Part shown: positions 28,529 to 37,021 of the stretch, one piece after another
How the letters are laid out: each line of letters starts with the position of its first letter
Numbering within the stretch: the stretch's first letter is position 1
NCBI RefSeq assembly: GCF_000735195.1
Contig: NZ_JPIM01000002.1
Coordinates: 1 to 64,000, forward strand
DNA length: 64,000 bases
Source: Chloroflexus sp. MS-G
GTDB taxonomy: Bacteria > Chloroflexota > Chloroflexia > Chloroflexales > Chloroflexaceae
Reading direction: 5' to 3'
The notes under the pieces: model-generated
Told to the model about the DNA's origin: nothing
The model's database searches: none
The model's input: only the letters and a program-made list of their open reading frames with translations
Translations under genes and position numbers: made by a program

Positions 28529-28836
28529 GCCATTTCCTCGGCAACTGGCTGTAACGTCATGCGCAGAACGCCATTGGTTGCATCCCACACTGCCCGCCGC
28601 CAACCGGGCATTACATCGGGCGGTAATGCTTCCCAAATTAAGACACTCCGATCACCACGTGCATTACGTTGCTTGAGCAGTAAGCCTCCGGCTGCTGGAC
28701 CACAGAGTGGAACCAGCCAAACCTCATCTCCACGCGGCAACACGACCAGGAGATCGGTCGGAAAATAACGTTGGGCCAGCGTCGCCGGTAGATGAAGATA
28801 GCCCTGTGCTGTCAGCTCAAGCAGCCACGTTTCCAT
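28525..28836 (-). CDS. Small unknown protein of the hydrogenase operon
   Basis: A 103-aa protein starting at ATG 28836 (METWLLELTAQGYLHLPATL). The N-terminal half resembles a swapped-hairpin, AbrB-like DNA- or partner-binding fold (GYLHLPATLAQRYFPTDLLVVLPRGDEVWLVPL), but this is only a visual impression. It overlaps the protease gene by 20 bp and the TPR gene by 4 bp, so the three are coupled. The function is unknown. Confidence 0.65.
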   Translation of the reverse strand: METWLLELTAQGYLHLPATLAQRYFPTDLLVVLPRGDEVWLVPLCGPAAGGLLLKQRNARGDRSVLIWEALPPDVMPGWRRAVWDATNGVLRMTLQPVAEEMA

Positions 28837-29344
28837 GATGATCACTACTGTTATCAACCACTCTGGCATAGCCCGGATATGGTTGCCATGGGTTATGGTG
28901 AAGATGGTGGGCCAAGTCCTCCATACGAGCCGCGACCGGGGGGCTAAGCGGGGCGCCAATTGTGAAATTGACCCCTTCAATCAGATACACCTGGATTGAA
29001 CGTGGGTATTCATCTTTGAGCAGCCAGCGCCCAAACGCCAGTGCGTGATCCCAACGAAACGCATGCAGGTTAATCCCTGTGAGCGGTGGCAACTGCTCAA
29101 CAATCGAACCAGGTACAGAGTAAATCGTCCCGGCTTCGGCACCAGTGCGAGCGGCATCAACCAGAATCACCATCTCGACCCCTCGCATCCGAAAGGCAAC
29201 ATCCATCCCGCTGGTGCCGGCATCGGCGACGCCAACACCGGGTGGTAATCCCAGTTCAAGCAATCGCCGCACCAACACCGGTCCCACGGCATCGTCGCCG
29301 CGTAGCAGGTTCCCACAACCGACAATGAGCAACTGTTCAGACAT
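28817..29344 (-). CDS. [NiFe]-hydrogenase maturation endopeptidase
   Basis: A 175-aa HyaD/HoxM/HupD-type protease that removes the C-terminal tail of the large subunit after nickel insertion. Conserved features: GCGNLLRGDDAVGP at the N-terminus (with the metal-binding Asp), DAGTSGMD, and ILVDAARTG carrying the second acidic ligand. The third ligand is probably one of the histidines near HAFRWDH. The large subunit in the same operon has a matching 19-residue tail, so a substrate is at hand. Confidence 0.92.
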   Translation of the reverse strand: MSEQLLIVGCGNLLRGDDAVGPVLVRRLLELGLPPGVGVADAGTSGMDVAFRMRGVEMVILVDAARTGAEAGTIYSVPGSIVEQLPPLTGINLHAFRWDHALAFGRWLLKDEYPRSIQVYLIEGVNFTIGAPLSPPVAARMEDLAHHLHHNPWQPYPGYARVVDNSSDHHGNVAA

Positions 29345-29365
29345 ACACCGTCTATTTCCAGCTCA

Positions 29366-29440
29366 GGGCAAGCAAGATACATTCCGTCTGCACCGATGAT
29401 CACATCGTACACCGGTGCAGACGACCTTGCGCGCTTGCCC
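29366..29440 (-). promoter_or_regulatory. Intercistronic stem-loop after hupL
   Basis: A nested inverted repeat. The inner arms GTCTGCACCG (29386-29395) and CGGTGCAGAC (29413-29422) are perfect 10-mers; the outer arms GGGCAAGC (29366-29373) and GCTTGCCC (29433-29440) are also perfect. It begins 3 nt after the hupL stop codon. No T-run is present. It may stabilise hupSL mRNA or lower expression of the downstream accessory genes. Confidence 0.65.
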
Positions 29441-29443
29441 CCG

Positions 29444-31081
29444 CTACGCGCCTTCTCCAATACGGAACTGAGCTAACTCCTTGCCGGTCTTTTCGTCGTA
29501 GGCGTGAACAGTACAGACCAGACAGGAGTCGTAGCTCCGTGCTACATGACCGAGTTCAACCGGATCGTTCGGATCGGCAATCGGTGCGCCGATAAACGCC
29601 TGCTCCATCGGCCCATTGACTTCACGGCCATCACGTGGCCCGATATTCCAGGCCGTTGGCGTCACTACCTGATAATTTTCAATCTTGCCGTCTTTGAGCA
29701 CGATCCAGTCCGAGAGGCTCCCACGGGCAGCCTCGGTTGAACCGAAACCACGTCCTTCGGGAAGCTCTTTCGGTTTGATATAAAACTTCTCGTGCAGATT
29801 GATCTGATCGAGCCACTTGCGAACCAGCTTGTAGTATTTGGGTGCTTCGTGCATGCGAGCCATTACCCGCACCAACACACTTGGGCCAACGGTCGTTACT
29901 GCATCAAGGAACAGCGGATCGTAATCTTGCCAGTCGGCAGCTCCCGGACGACCGGCGATCACCTGACGGGCTAGCGGACCGGCCTCGACCGGATGGCTAC
30001 CAACGCCGGGGATCAAGTAGCGTGGTGCCTTAGCCCACGAATATTTACCCTGACGGTGCCCTACCGCCGGATCGATAGGTTCCGTCCGACCTTCAAACGG
30101 ATGCAGCGCGTGACTACCCTCGTAGAAGGAATGGGTCACATCTTCGCGTACATTCGCCTGATCGAAATCGTAGAACTGACCATTGACATAGACTCCCGAG
30201 CGGACAATAAGCGCTGCATTACGTCCATCGATAGTTGGACGAGCGTACCGTTCAGGATGGAAATAGGTACCGGTAGCAATATAGTTATTCCAGCCAGCGC
30301 CATACTTATCAAGACCGGCGGCCAACGCGAAGCGCAGGAAGAAGCCACAGTCTGAGTTGTAATGGCGTTCGTTTTCGTGCATCCATTCCATCACGTCGGC
30401 CCAACTCTTGTTTTGCAGCCAGCGATCGACCGAACAGCCAAGCCACTTCTTCTCGAGCCATTCATCTTTCCAATACTCAAGAATCGCGATAGCGCGCGTA
30501 ACATCGGCCAACGTCGGTGCACACATCACCCCACCGGGGATCATAAAACTCGAGTGAGGCCACTGCCCACCAAAAATGGCGTAAATCTCAACCGGCTTAT
30601 TCGAGAGTGTTACCCCGTGCTCGTAGCTGACGCCGACGAAAGGAGCAAAACGGCGTACCGCCTCATCGTATTCGGGGAGATGGGCGTATTTCTTGTTCGT
30701 CAAATCAATCGCAAAAAGGGCGTAGAACCAGCGTGGAATACTCTGCAACGTTTCACAAGCCTGTGCAATATTGCGAATGAGAGTCGCATTTGGCGGTAGT
30801 TCGGTTTGCCAGGCGGTATCGAGAGCGTAAGCCGCTTTGGTTAAATGACTCCCACCGCAGATACCACAAATGCGTGGCGTCACGATCAAACCGGCTTGCG
30901 GGTCTTTTCCCTTCAGAATAATCTCAAAGCCGCGAAACATCGAGGCCTCGGTCCACGCACTCGTTACAACACCATCGCGAATGGTAACCCGCAAGTCGAG
31001 ATCGCCCTCAACGCGACCAAGGGGGCTAATCCGCAGATCGCGACCGGTAAGTGTTGCCGGATTTTCGATAATATTAACCAT
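29444..31081 (-). CDS. hupL: Uptake [NiFe]-hydrogenase large subunit (group 2a-like)
   Basis: The catalytic subunit holding the NiFe(CN)2CO site, which splits H2. It is 545 aa. Nickel ligands: the L1 motif RICGICGGSH with Cys72 and Cys75, and the L2 motif DSCLVCTVH with Cys520 and Cys523. L2 has Ser519 where many enzymes have Pro. A 19-residue tail after His526 is the expected protease substrate. GGGAG precedes ATG 31081. No signal peptide is on either subunit, which fits a cytosolic group 2 enzyme. The gene lies 18 bp after hupS. Confidence 0.96.
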   Translation of the reverse strand: MVNIIENPATLTGRDLRISPLGRVEGDLDLRVTIRDGVVTSAWTEASMFRGFEIILKGKDPQAGLIVTPRICGICGGSHLTKAAYALDTAWQTELPPNATLIRNIAQACETLQSIPRWFYALFAIDLTNKKYAHLPEYDEAVRRFAPFVGVSYEHGVTLSNKPVEIYAIFGGQWPHSSFMIPGGVMCAPTLADVTRAIAILEYWKDEWLEKKWLGCSVDRWLQNKSWADVMEWMHENERHYNSDCGFFLRFALAAGLDKYGAGWNNYIATGTYFHPERYARPTIDGRNAALIVRSGVYVNGQFYDFDQANVREDVTHSFYEGSHALHPFEGRTEPIDPAVGHRQGKYSWAKAPRYLIPGVGSHPVEAGPLARQVIAGRPGAADWQDYDPLFLDAVTTVGPSVLVRVMARMHEAPKYYKLVRKWLDQINLHEKFYIKPKELPEGRGFGSTEAARGSLSDWIVLKDGKIENYQVVTPTAWNIGPRDGREVNGPMEQAFIGAPIADPNDPVELGHVARSYDSCLVCTVHAYDEKTGKELAQFRIGEGA

Positions 31082-31099
31082 TGCCAGCTTCTCCCATTG

Positions 31100-32071
31100 C
31101 TAAACGACGAACATATCTTCCTTAGCCCATTTGGGTGCCGCTACACGGGCTGCTGCGGCCAGTGCCATATAACTGATCGGATCAGTACCGGTTGGAACTT
31201 CTTTCGGAATAGCCCCACTAATCTTCTGCGTCTTGAACACAGTACCAGGCGCCAGATCGAAGAACGGAAACTCGGGTTCGGTGCAGCCGGTGCACGGCAT
31301 ACCGGCACGAGTCTTCGACGACTGGCGGTTCCAGAGAATGCGATTACAGGGTGAACGAGTCATGGGGCCGCGACAGCCAAATTCGTAGAAGAGACAGCCG
31401 GTGCGAGTACCCTGACCGAATTCGAGCGTTGATTGCTTGTACTCAAAAAACTGAACGCGAGTGCAGCCGGTCTGGGTGAAGCTGGTAAAGAAGGTCTGTG
31501 GTCGCTGCAACTCATCGAGCGCAATATCGGCCGCCCGACCACTGGCGACAGCAACCAGAATCTGCGTCACCCAATCGGGATGTGCCGGGCAACCGGGGAT
31601 GTTAATCACCGGCAAACCGGCCTTAGAACGCCAGTTGGGGCCGAGGAAACCGCCTAACTCGCGCTTGTGGAATTGCAGGCCGGTTGACTGGCTGGGGTTG
31701 GGAGCCATAGCCGGAATACCTCCCCAACACGCACAATCACCGATAGCAACCACAATACTGGCCTGCGCCGCCAGTTCGCGAACCCACTCTTGCATTGGTC
31801 GGTCGGCAAACATATTGTAGCGTCCGGTACCGTTTGGCGCCTGGATCACGGTACCCTCAAACACGAAAATGTCAAGTGGACGGGCGCCGCTGGCACAATC
31901 GTAAAAAATGCGCTTAGCGTTCTCGCCCAACTCCATACCGAGCGACGGATGCCACAAAATCTCAATCCCAAAATCGGTCACCAGATCGCATGCACTGGGT
32001 TCCTCGGCATTGAGAAAAGACATCGTGTTCCCGCTGCAGGCACCACCCTGTAGCCAGAGCAATGTTGCCAT
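31100..32071 (-). CDS. hupS: Uptake [NiFe]-hydrogenase small subunit (group 2a-like)
   Basis: The electron-transfer subunit with three iron-sulfur clusters, 323 aa. It starts directly with MATLLWLQGGACSGN (Cys12 is a proximal ligand) and has no twin-arginine signal or C-terminal membrane anchor, typical of cyanobacterial/mycobacterial group 2a. Other ligands are in GDCACWGG, IPGCPAHP, GTRTGCLFYEFGC and SPCNRILWN...CTGC. The usual distal-cluster His (HxxC) is replaced: the segment reads TQTGC. AAGGAG lies 10 nt before ATG 32071. It follows hypB by 56 bp. Confidence 0.96.
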   Translation of the reverse strand: MATLLWLQGGACSGNTMSFLNAEEPSACDLVTDFGIEILWHPSLGMELGENAKRIFYDCASGARPLDIFVFEGTVIQAPNGTGRYNMFADRPMQEWVRELAAQASIVVAIGDCACWGGIPAMAPNPSQSTGLQFHKRELGGFLGPNWRSKAGLPVINIPGCPAHPDWVTQILVAVASGRAADIALDELQRPQTFFTSFTQTGCTRVQFFEYKQSTLEFGQGTRTGCLFYEFGCRGPMTRSPCNRILWNRQSSKTRAGMPCTGCTEPEFPFFDLAPGTVFKTQKISGAIPKEVPTGTDPISYMALAAAARVAAPKWAKEDMFVV

Positions 32072-32127
32072 AAATGCGTCTCCTTCATCCTCATCAAAAC
32101 AACAAGCCGCCTATCTATCCGGTTACG

Positions 32128-32820
32128 CTATGCAATCGTCTTGGAACCCTTGGCTCGCGCTTGCATCTGTTCGCGTAGCCACGCCATCCACTCCTGTAAA
32201 CCGGTTTCACTGCGGGCCGAGGTCGCAATAATCGGCGCCAGTGGGTTCACTGCCCGAATATTCTCCTCTGCCATTGCGCGATCAAATCCAACCGGCCCGG
32301 CCAGGTCCATCTTGGTCAACAACACAGCATCAGCAGTCGCAAACGTCGCCGGGTATTTCAAGGGTTTATCTTCACCCTCGGTAGTTGACAACAACACCAC
32401 CCGTGCCGCCTCACCGAGGTCGTAACCGGCAGGACAGACAAGATTACCGACATTCTCGATAAACAACAGATCGATCTGGCTGAGATCCCAGTCGGCCAAA
32501 TGACGGGCCACGATGTCGGCTTCGAGATGGCACATATCACCAGTCTGAATCTGACGCACCAGACCACCACTGCGCGCCAAACGTCGGGCATCGTTGTCAG
32601 TCGCGAGATCACCGACCAGGGCGGCAACACGACACTCGGCGAGCATCACCCGCATCGTCGCCTCAAGCAGACTGGTCTTACCTGCGCCAGGACTAGAAAG
32701 CAGATTGATCACCGTCACACCCGCAGCGTGGAAGCGAGATCGTAACTCGGCAGCGAGCTGATCATTCTTGCTCAACACACCCTGACGTATCTCGATTAAG
32801 CGTTTTGTTTCGTAACTCAT
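32128..32820 (-). CDS. hypB: Hydrogenase nickel incorporation GTPase HypB
   Basis: The GTPase that loads nickel into the large subunit with HypA, 230 aa. Walker A is SSPGAGKTSLLE; the metal-binding switch TGDMCHLEAD contains the conserved Cys-His pair; NVGNLVCP and LLTKMDL (NKxD-like) follow. The N-terminus lacks the His-rich nickel-storage stretch and the CxxCGC motif found in some homologues. The ATG overlaps the hypA stop by 4 bp. Confidence 0.96.
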   Translation of the reverse strand: MSYETKRLIEIRQGVLSKNDQLAAELRSRFHAAGVTVINLLSSPGAGKTSLLEATMRVMLAECRVAALVGDLATDNDARRLARSGGLVRQIQTGDMCHLEADIVARHLADWDLSQIDLLFIENVGNLVCPAGYDLGEAARVVLLSTTEGEDKPLKYPATFATADAVLLTKMDLAGPVGFDRAMAEENIRAVNPLAPIIATSARSETGLQEWMAWLREQMQARAKGSKTIA

Positions 32821-33161
32821 AGCGTCTCCAGAGCAACCAGTTCCAATTCACGGCCATGAACGATCTGCCCACAAGGACGATGACAGGATGGACAGCGAAA
32901 CAGTCGCGGATTGGGTAATGTCACTTCAGTACGACAGTTAGGACAAAAAACTACGACTGGTACCTCTTCGATTATCAGTTCGGCGTTCGCCAGTGGGGTA
33001 CCCTCGGCGGCAATAGCGAAACTGAAGCGCAAGGCATCGGCAACTACCCCAGCCAGCGCACCGATGCGTATATGAACAGCACTGATCTGTTCAGCACCGG
33101 CTTCCTGGGCTGCTCTGGTAGCAATGTTGACGATATTGTATGCAATCGATAATTCGTGCAT
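32817..33161 (-). CDS. hypA: Hydrogenase nickel insertion protein HypA
   Basis: A 114-aa nickel metallochaperone. It begins MHELSIAY, with the invariant His2 that binds nickel, and has a zinc site CPNC...CPSC (residues about 73-93). It lies 4 bp after the DUF1641 gene and overlaps hypB, so HypA and HypB are co-produced. Confidence 0.96.
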   Translation of the reverse strand: MHELSIAYNIVNIATRAAQEAGAEQISAVHIRIGALAGVVADALRFSFAIAAEGTPLANAELIIEEVPVVVFCPNCRTEVTLPNPRLFRCPSCHRPCGQIVHGRELELVALETL

Positions 33162-33165
33162 GAAT

Positions 33166-34035
33166 CTACTTCAGCGAACGACCAAAACGACGACCGAATT
33201 CGACAATCAGCGCAGCAGCGCGTTGGACATCGGGGTCACGGAGCGCCTTGAGCAATCCAAACACACCTACCGCTTTCGGCGACTGCCGTAACTCTTTGCG
33301 ACTGGCAACGAAGGCATCGCCTGCTTCGCCCACCAGGCGCACTGTTTCTGGATCGAACACGCCCGAATCCAGGAGGGCATCGAATTCTTCCGAGGCGATA
33401 AATGGTTCGATGCGCTCAATCACCTCAATAAAGTTCGGCGCCACAGCGACTAAGCGGGGGAAATAGGGCAAGAAGGTAACCATTGCATCGATAAGTTGTG
33501 CCGGTGTCACCGATTGCGCTACCATAACGGTTCGCATCTCTTCAATCGAACTGCGGATATTTTCGGTCAGCTCATCGCCACGGGCTAGCAGGTGATCGAG
33601 GGCACTCACCAGGAAGGAGAGTAACTCGCTGTGAGCCAGCAGGCGCTCGAGGGCGGCCAGAACTTCAGGTTTGGTCAGAGTCGTTAGCAGACGTTGAAAC
33701 GCAGGTTGTGATGTCAGTGCAGCCAACTGCTCGACGGTATCGGTAAGTTGGGGAAGTGTGCGCGACAATCGGATAAGCTGCGTCGTCAGGTAACCACTAT
33801 CTTCAGGCAAGGCAGCGCGCAACTCGTGAACACTGGCGGCCACATTGTCAGCGATAGTTTCACCACGTTGTAACAGGCTATCAACTGCGCTCACCGAGAA
33901 AGCCAGAAGTTCAGCTTTGTCGAGCAGGAGATGGAGGGCAGCAGCCGTCTGCGGTTCGTTGAGTCGTTCGAGTAACGCACTGGCGTTCAGCAAACGATCA
34001 GTGCGACTAGTGGTTGTAGCGCCGTTACTAGTCAT
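33166..34035 (-). CDS. DUF1641 protein, first gene of the hydrogenase operon
   Basis: A 289-aa helical protein ending in a DUF1641-type segment (VGVFGLLKALRDPDVQRAAALIVEFGRRFG). It contains a clear internal duplication: residues about 25-75 and 120-170 align without gaps (AELLAFSVSAVDSLLQRG against SELLSFLVSALDHLLARG). DUF1641 genes are found near hydrogenases and formate dehydrogenases. The molecular role is not known to me; scaffolding is a guess. Its promoter lies about 100 bp upstream. Confidence 0.8.
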   Translation of the reverse strand: MTSNGATTTSRTDRLLNASALLERLNEPQTAAALHLLLDKAELLAFSVSAVDSLLQRGETIADNVAASVHELRAALPEDSGYLTTQLIRLSRTLPQLTDTVEQLAALTSQPAFQRLLTTLTKPEVLAALERLLAHSELLSFLVSALDHLLARGDELTENIRSSIEEMRTVMVAQSVTPAQLIDAMVTFLPYFPRLVAVAPNFIEVIERIEPFIASEEFDALLDSGVFDPETVRLVGEAGDAFVASRKELRQSPKAVGVFGLLKALRDPDVQRAAALIVEFGRRFGRSLK

Positions 34036-34128
34036 TGCGCTCCTCGCCTGAGTTACGATAGCGGATACACGGTTGTTGCTTCATGGCAATATGAAGTCTT
34101 GATAGAAATTATGTGCATGCTTGAACAA

Positions 34129-34158
34129 AGTATAATGAACGTTAACTAACAACGTCAA
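34129..34158 (-). promoter_or_regulatory. Hydrogenase operon promoter
   Basis: On the minus strand a -35 TTGACG (34153-34158) and a -10 TATACT (34129-34134) have an 18-bp spacer. The start is near 34122, 87 nt before the DUF1641 ATG. Directly upstream, at 34159-34174, is a small dyad GTTGC-6-GCAAC centred near -44, a position used by activators. Confidence 0.6.
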
Positions 34159-34337
34159 GTTGCATTTTCGCAACGTTTAGTTGTGATTCCTGGTTAACGA
34201 TAGCAACAGCATCATGCTCATGACGGATAGCTTTTCCCCACCTATCCACCATCGTGTTGTATGGTAGCTCAGCATGAGAAGTGATTGTATGGTACAGTGA
34301 ACTGCACACTGGTAACATGCAATTGATAGGTAACGCA

Positions 34338-36650
34338 ATGAAAGGCGAAACTGCACCTCCACAGCAACGACGCTGGCGGGTAAGTGTCCACGGAATTGTT
34401 CAAGGAGTTGGCTTTCGGCCATTCGTGTTTGGGTTGGCCGAACGCTGGCGGTTAACCGGTTTTGTGCGTAACGATAGTAACGGGGTCACGATAGAAGTAG
34501 AAGGCGAAGAGCAGGCGCTACAGTCATTCGTACAGGCGTTACGTACCGAAGCGCCGCCTTTGGCTCGGATAGAGCAATTGCGAGTCGAACCGCTGGCACT
34601 GGTTGGCGACAAGGAGTTCGTGATTACAGCTAGTCAGGCCCAACCTCAGCGTCGCACGCTCATTGCACCGGACACAGCCACCTGTGCCGATTGTCTGCGT
34701 GAGATCACCGATCCGCATGACCGTCGTTACCGTTATGCCTTCACCAACTGCACCAATTGCGGCCCGCGCTTCACAATCGTTCTTGATGTGCCTTACGACC
34801 GCATCAATACCACGATGCGCGATTTTCCGCTCTGTCAACAGTGCCAGGCGGAATACAACGATCCACGCGACCGGCGCTTCCATGCCCAACCAACCGCTTG
34901 CCCGGCTTGCGGCCCTCGCCTTAAGTGGTCAGCAGGTGATACCGACGATCCAATCGCTGCTGCGGCAGAGGCAATTGCACACGGGCAGATCGTGGCAATC
35001 AAAGGTTTGGGCGGATACCATCTGGCCTGCGCTGCCGACGATGAAGCGGCGGTGAGTCGGTTACGACAACGGAAGCAACGTGAGGCGCGCCCGCTGGCTC
35101 TGATGGTCCGTGATGAAACGGTGGCAGAGCAGCTCTGCCAGATCGATCCGATAGCCCACACCTTACTTACCAGCCCGGCGCGCCCGATTGTGCTTCTTCC
35201 CCGCCGACCAACTGCACCAGTTGCACCATCAGTTGCGCCGGGGATGCAGACGCTGGGTGTGATGTTGCCCTATACGCCACTGCATTATCTCTTACTTAAC
35301 GAATACGCTGGGATTATTGCGCCAGGGCGGGTTGCAGCAATTGTGTTAACCAGTGGTAATCTGAGCGATGAACCAATCGCTTACGAGGACGATGATGCGT
35401 TCACCCGACTGGCACCGATTGCCGATTCCTTTCTGAGTCACAATCGTCCCATCCACATCCGCTGTGATGACAGCGTGGTGCGGATAGCCGCAGGTGGGCC
35501 GCTCATTATTCGTCGCTCACGAGGCTACGCACCGGCACCGATTACGCTGGCTACAGCCTTGCCCTGCCCGATCCTTGCTTGCGGGGGGCATCTCAAGAAC
35601 ACGTTCGCGCTTGGACGTGGTCGTGAAGTCTTCCTCAGTCACCATATTGGTGATCTGGAGAATCTCCCTACATTACGCTCATTCCACGAAGGGATCGTCC
35701 ATTTTCAACGATTATTCGGCATAACTCCAGAGGTTGTTGCTTACGATCTGCATCCGGGCTATCTGGCTACCCAGGCAGCATTAGCAATGCCGATAGAGCG
35801 CAAGATTGGCGTCCAGCACCATCACGCACATATCGCTGCTGTTCTGGCAGAATACGGATTGGATGGACCGGTTATTGGGCTGGCAGCCGATGGCAGTGGC
35901 TACGGACCCGATGGTACAGTGTGGGGTGGCGAGGTACTGATCGCGACCTGCGCTACGTATCGGCGAGTTGGTCATGTGCGGCATTTGATCCTACCGGGCG
36001 GTGAACAGGCGGTACGTCAGCCGTGGCGGGTTGCAGCAGCAGCGCTTTCCCAAATATACGGCTCTCATTTCTGGCAGATGGACATACCGTTCACGCGCCA
36101 ACTGGATCAAACCGCCTGGACAGTATTGGCCCGTATGATCGAACGTGGCGTAAACAGTCCACGAACATCGAGTCTGGGACGCTTGTTCGATGCAGCAGCA
36201 GTATTAGTAGGACTTGGTCAGATTGCTCGTTACGAAGGCGAGTTAGCGATATTGCTCGAACAGATCGCCGATTGGTCACAACCTCCATATCCAATGCCAA
36301 TCGAGGAGTCAGCAACCACCGATACTCCGTTTACTCTCGATGGATTGGCAATGCTATCGGCGCTGGTTGACGATCTACGGCAGCGTGTTCCGCCAGCGGC
36401 TATTGCCGGGCGAGTGCATCAGGGGATTGCTCACGGCTTGTGGCTGGCCTGTCGGCGGGCACGTGATGAGTACGGCCTGACCACCGTTGCCCTCAGCGGT
36501 GGGGTGTTTCAGAATGCGTTCCTGCTCGAACTGCTCACGGAGTTGTTAGGCAGCGATGGTTTTACAGTGCTCATCCCACGGCTGGCGCCACCTAACGATG
36601 GTGGCTTGGCATTCGGTCAGATTGCCGTAGCTGGGGCTTGCGTAGGCTGA
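34338..36650 (+). CDS. hypF: Carbamoyltransferase HypF
   Basis: HypF makes a carbamoyl-adenylate from carbamoyl phosphate and passes the carbamoyl group to HypE; 770 aa. Order of domains: acylphosphatase-like (VSVHGIVQGVGFRPFV near residue 15), two zinc fingers (CADCLREI...CTNCGPR and CQQCQAEY...CPACGPR), a YrdC-like domain, and the Kae1-like domain with VQHHHAHIA and GGVFQNAFLLELL. The start at ATG 34338 puts the acylphosphatase domain at the N-terminus; earlier in-frame ATGs at 34281 and 34318 lack family support. It is divergent from the hydrogenase operon with 302 bp between. Confidence 0.96.
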   Translation: MKGETAPPQQRRWRVSVHGIVQGVGFRPFVFGLAERWRLTGFVRNDSNGVTIEVEGEEQALQSFVQALRTEAPPLARIEQLRVEPLALVGDKEFVITASQAQPQRRTLIAPDTATCADCLREITDPHDRRYRYAFTNCTNCGPRFTIVLDVPYDRINTTMRDFPLCQQCQAEYNDPRDRRFHAQPTACPACGPRLKWSAGDTDDPIAAAAEAIAHGQIVAIKGLGGYHLACAADDEAAVSRLRQRKQREARPLALMVRDETVAEQLCQIDPIAHTLLTSPARPIVLLPRRPTAPVAPSVAPGMQTLGVMLPYTPLHYLLLNEYAGIIAPGRVAAIVLTSGNLSDEPIAYEDDDAFTRLAPIADSFLSHNRPIHIRCDDSVVRIAAGGPLIIRRSRGYAPAPITLATALPCPILACGGHLKNTFALGRGREVFLSHHIGDLENLPTLRSFHEGIVHFQRLFGITPEVVAYDLHPGYLATQAALAMPIERKIGVQHHHAHIAAVLAEYGLDGPVIGLAADGSGYGPDGTVWGGEVLIATCATYRRVGHVRHLILPGGEQAVRQPWRVAAAALSQIYGSHFWQMDIPFTRQLDQTAWTVLARMIERGVNSPRTSSLGRLFDAAAVLVGLGQIARYEGELAILLEQIADWSQPPYPMPIEESATTDTPFTLDGLAMLSALVDDLRQRVPPAAIAGRVHQGIAHGLWLACRRARDEYGLTTVALSGGVFQNAFLLELLTELLGSDGFTVLIPRLAPPNDGGLAFGQIAVAGACVG

Positions 36651-36945
36651 AATCTTGCTGCGCAATCGGCGTTTTGATGAGCGGGCACGCAGTGAAGCTG
36701 AACCTGCATTCAGCACCTTTCCCGACAAGATGAACATGTGATCGATTTTCGAGCAGGATCATCGGTAGGCGCACAAGGTTGCCTGGAGCATGGGAGAAGC
36801 ACGGTGGGAGTGGGTGCAGTGTGCGGTTGAAATCCATTGGTCGGCGCATCACTCCGCTCGCGGGAGCAGGATGATGAACTCGCCACTACTGCCCACTCTT
36901 CTGCTCTCTTTTCTCTTTCCCCACTCCTCTTTTATGGGCGCTCCC
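36651..36945. other. Gap between hypF and def
   Basis: No gene, hairpin terminator or repeat was recognised between the hypF stop and the def promoter. Short C/T-rich stretches (36895-36945) are present without obvious structure. Confidence 0.5.
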
Positions 36946-36974
36946 TTGCCCCAAACCATCCGCTGTCGTACAAT
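36946..36974 (+). promoter_or_regulatory. Promoter of def
   Basis: A -35 TTGCCC (36946-36951) and a -10 TACAAT (36969-36974) are separated by 17 bp. The start is near 36981, about 40 nt before the def ATG. Confidence 0.55.
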
Positions 36975-37021
36975 AGAAAGAGCAACTGATACGCACCTGA
37001 AGGGCAAGGAAACACGAGTTT

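Noticed and set aside
34099..34136. Plus-strand promoter for hypF using TTGATA and TATAAT
   Set aside because: The spacer would be 26 bp; the same box works better as part of the minus-strand hydrogenase promoter.
36660..36945. Small gene in the hypF-def gap
   Set aside because: Reading frames there are short, lack ribosome sites and show no family features.
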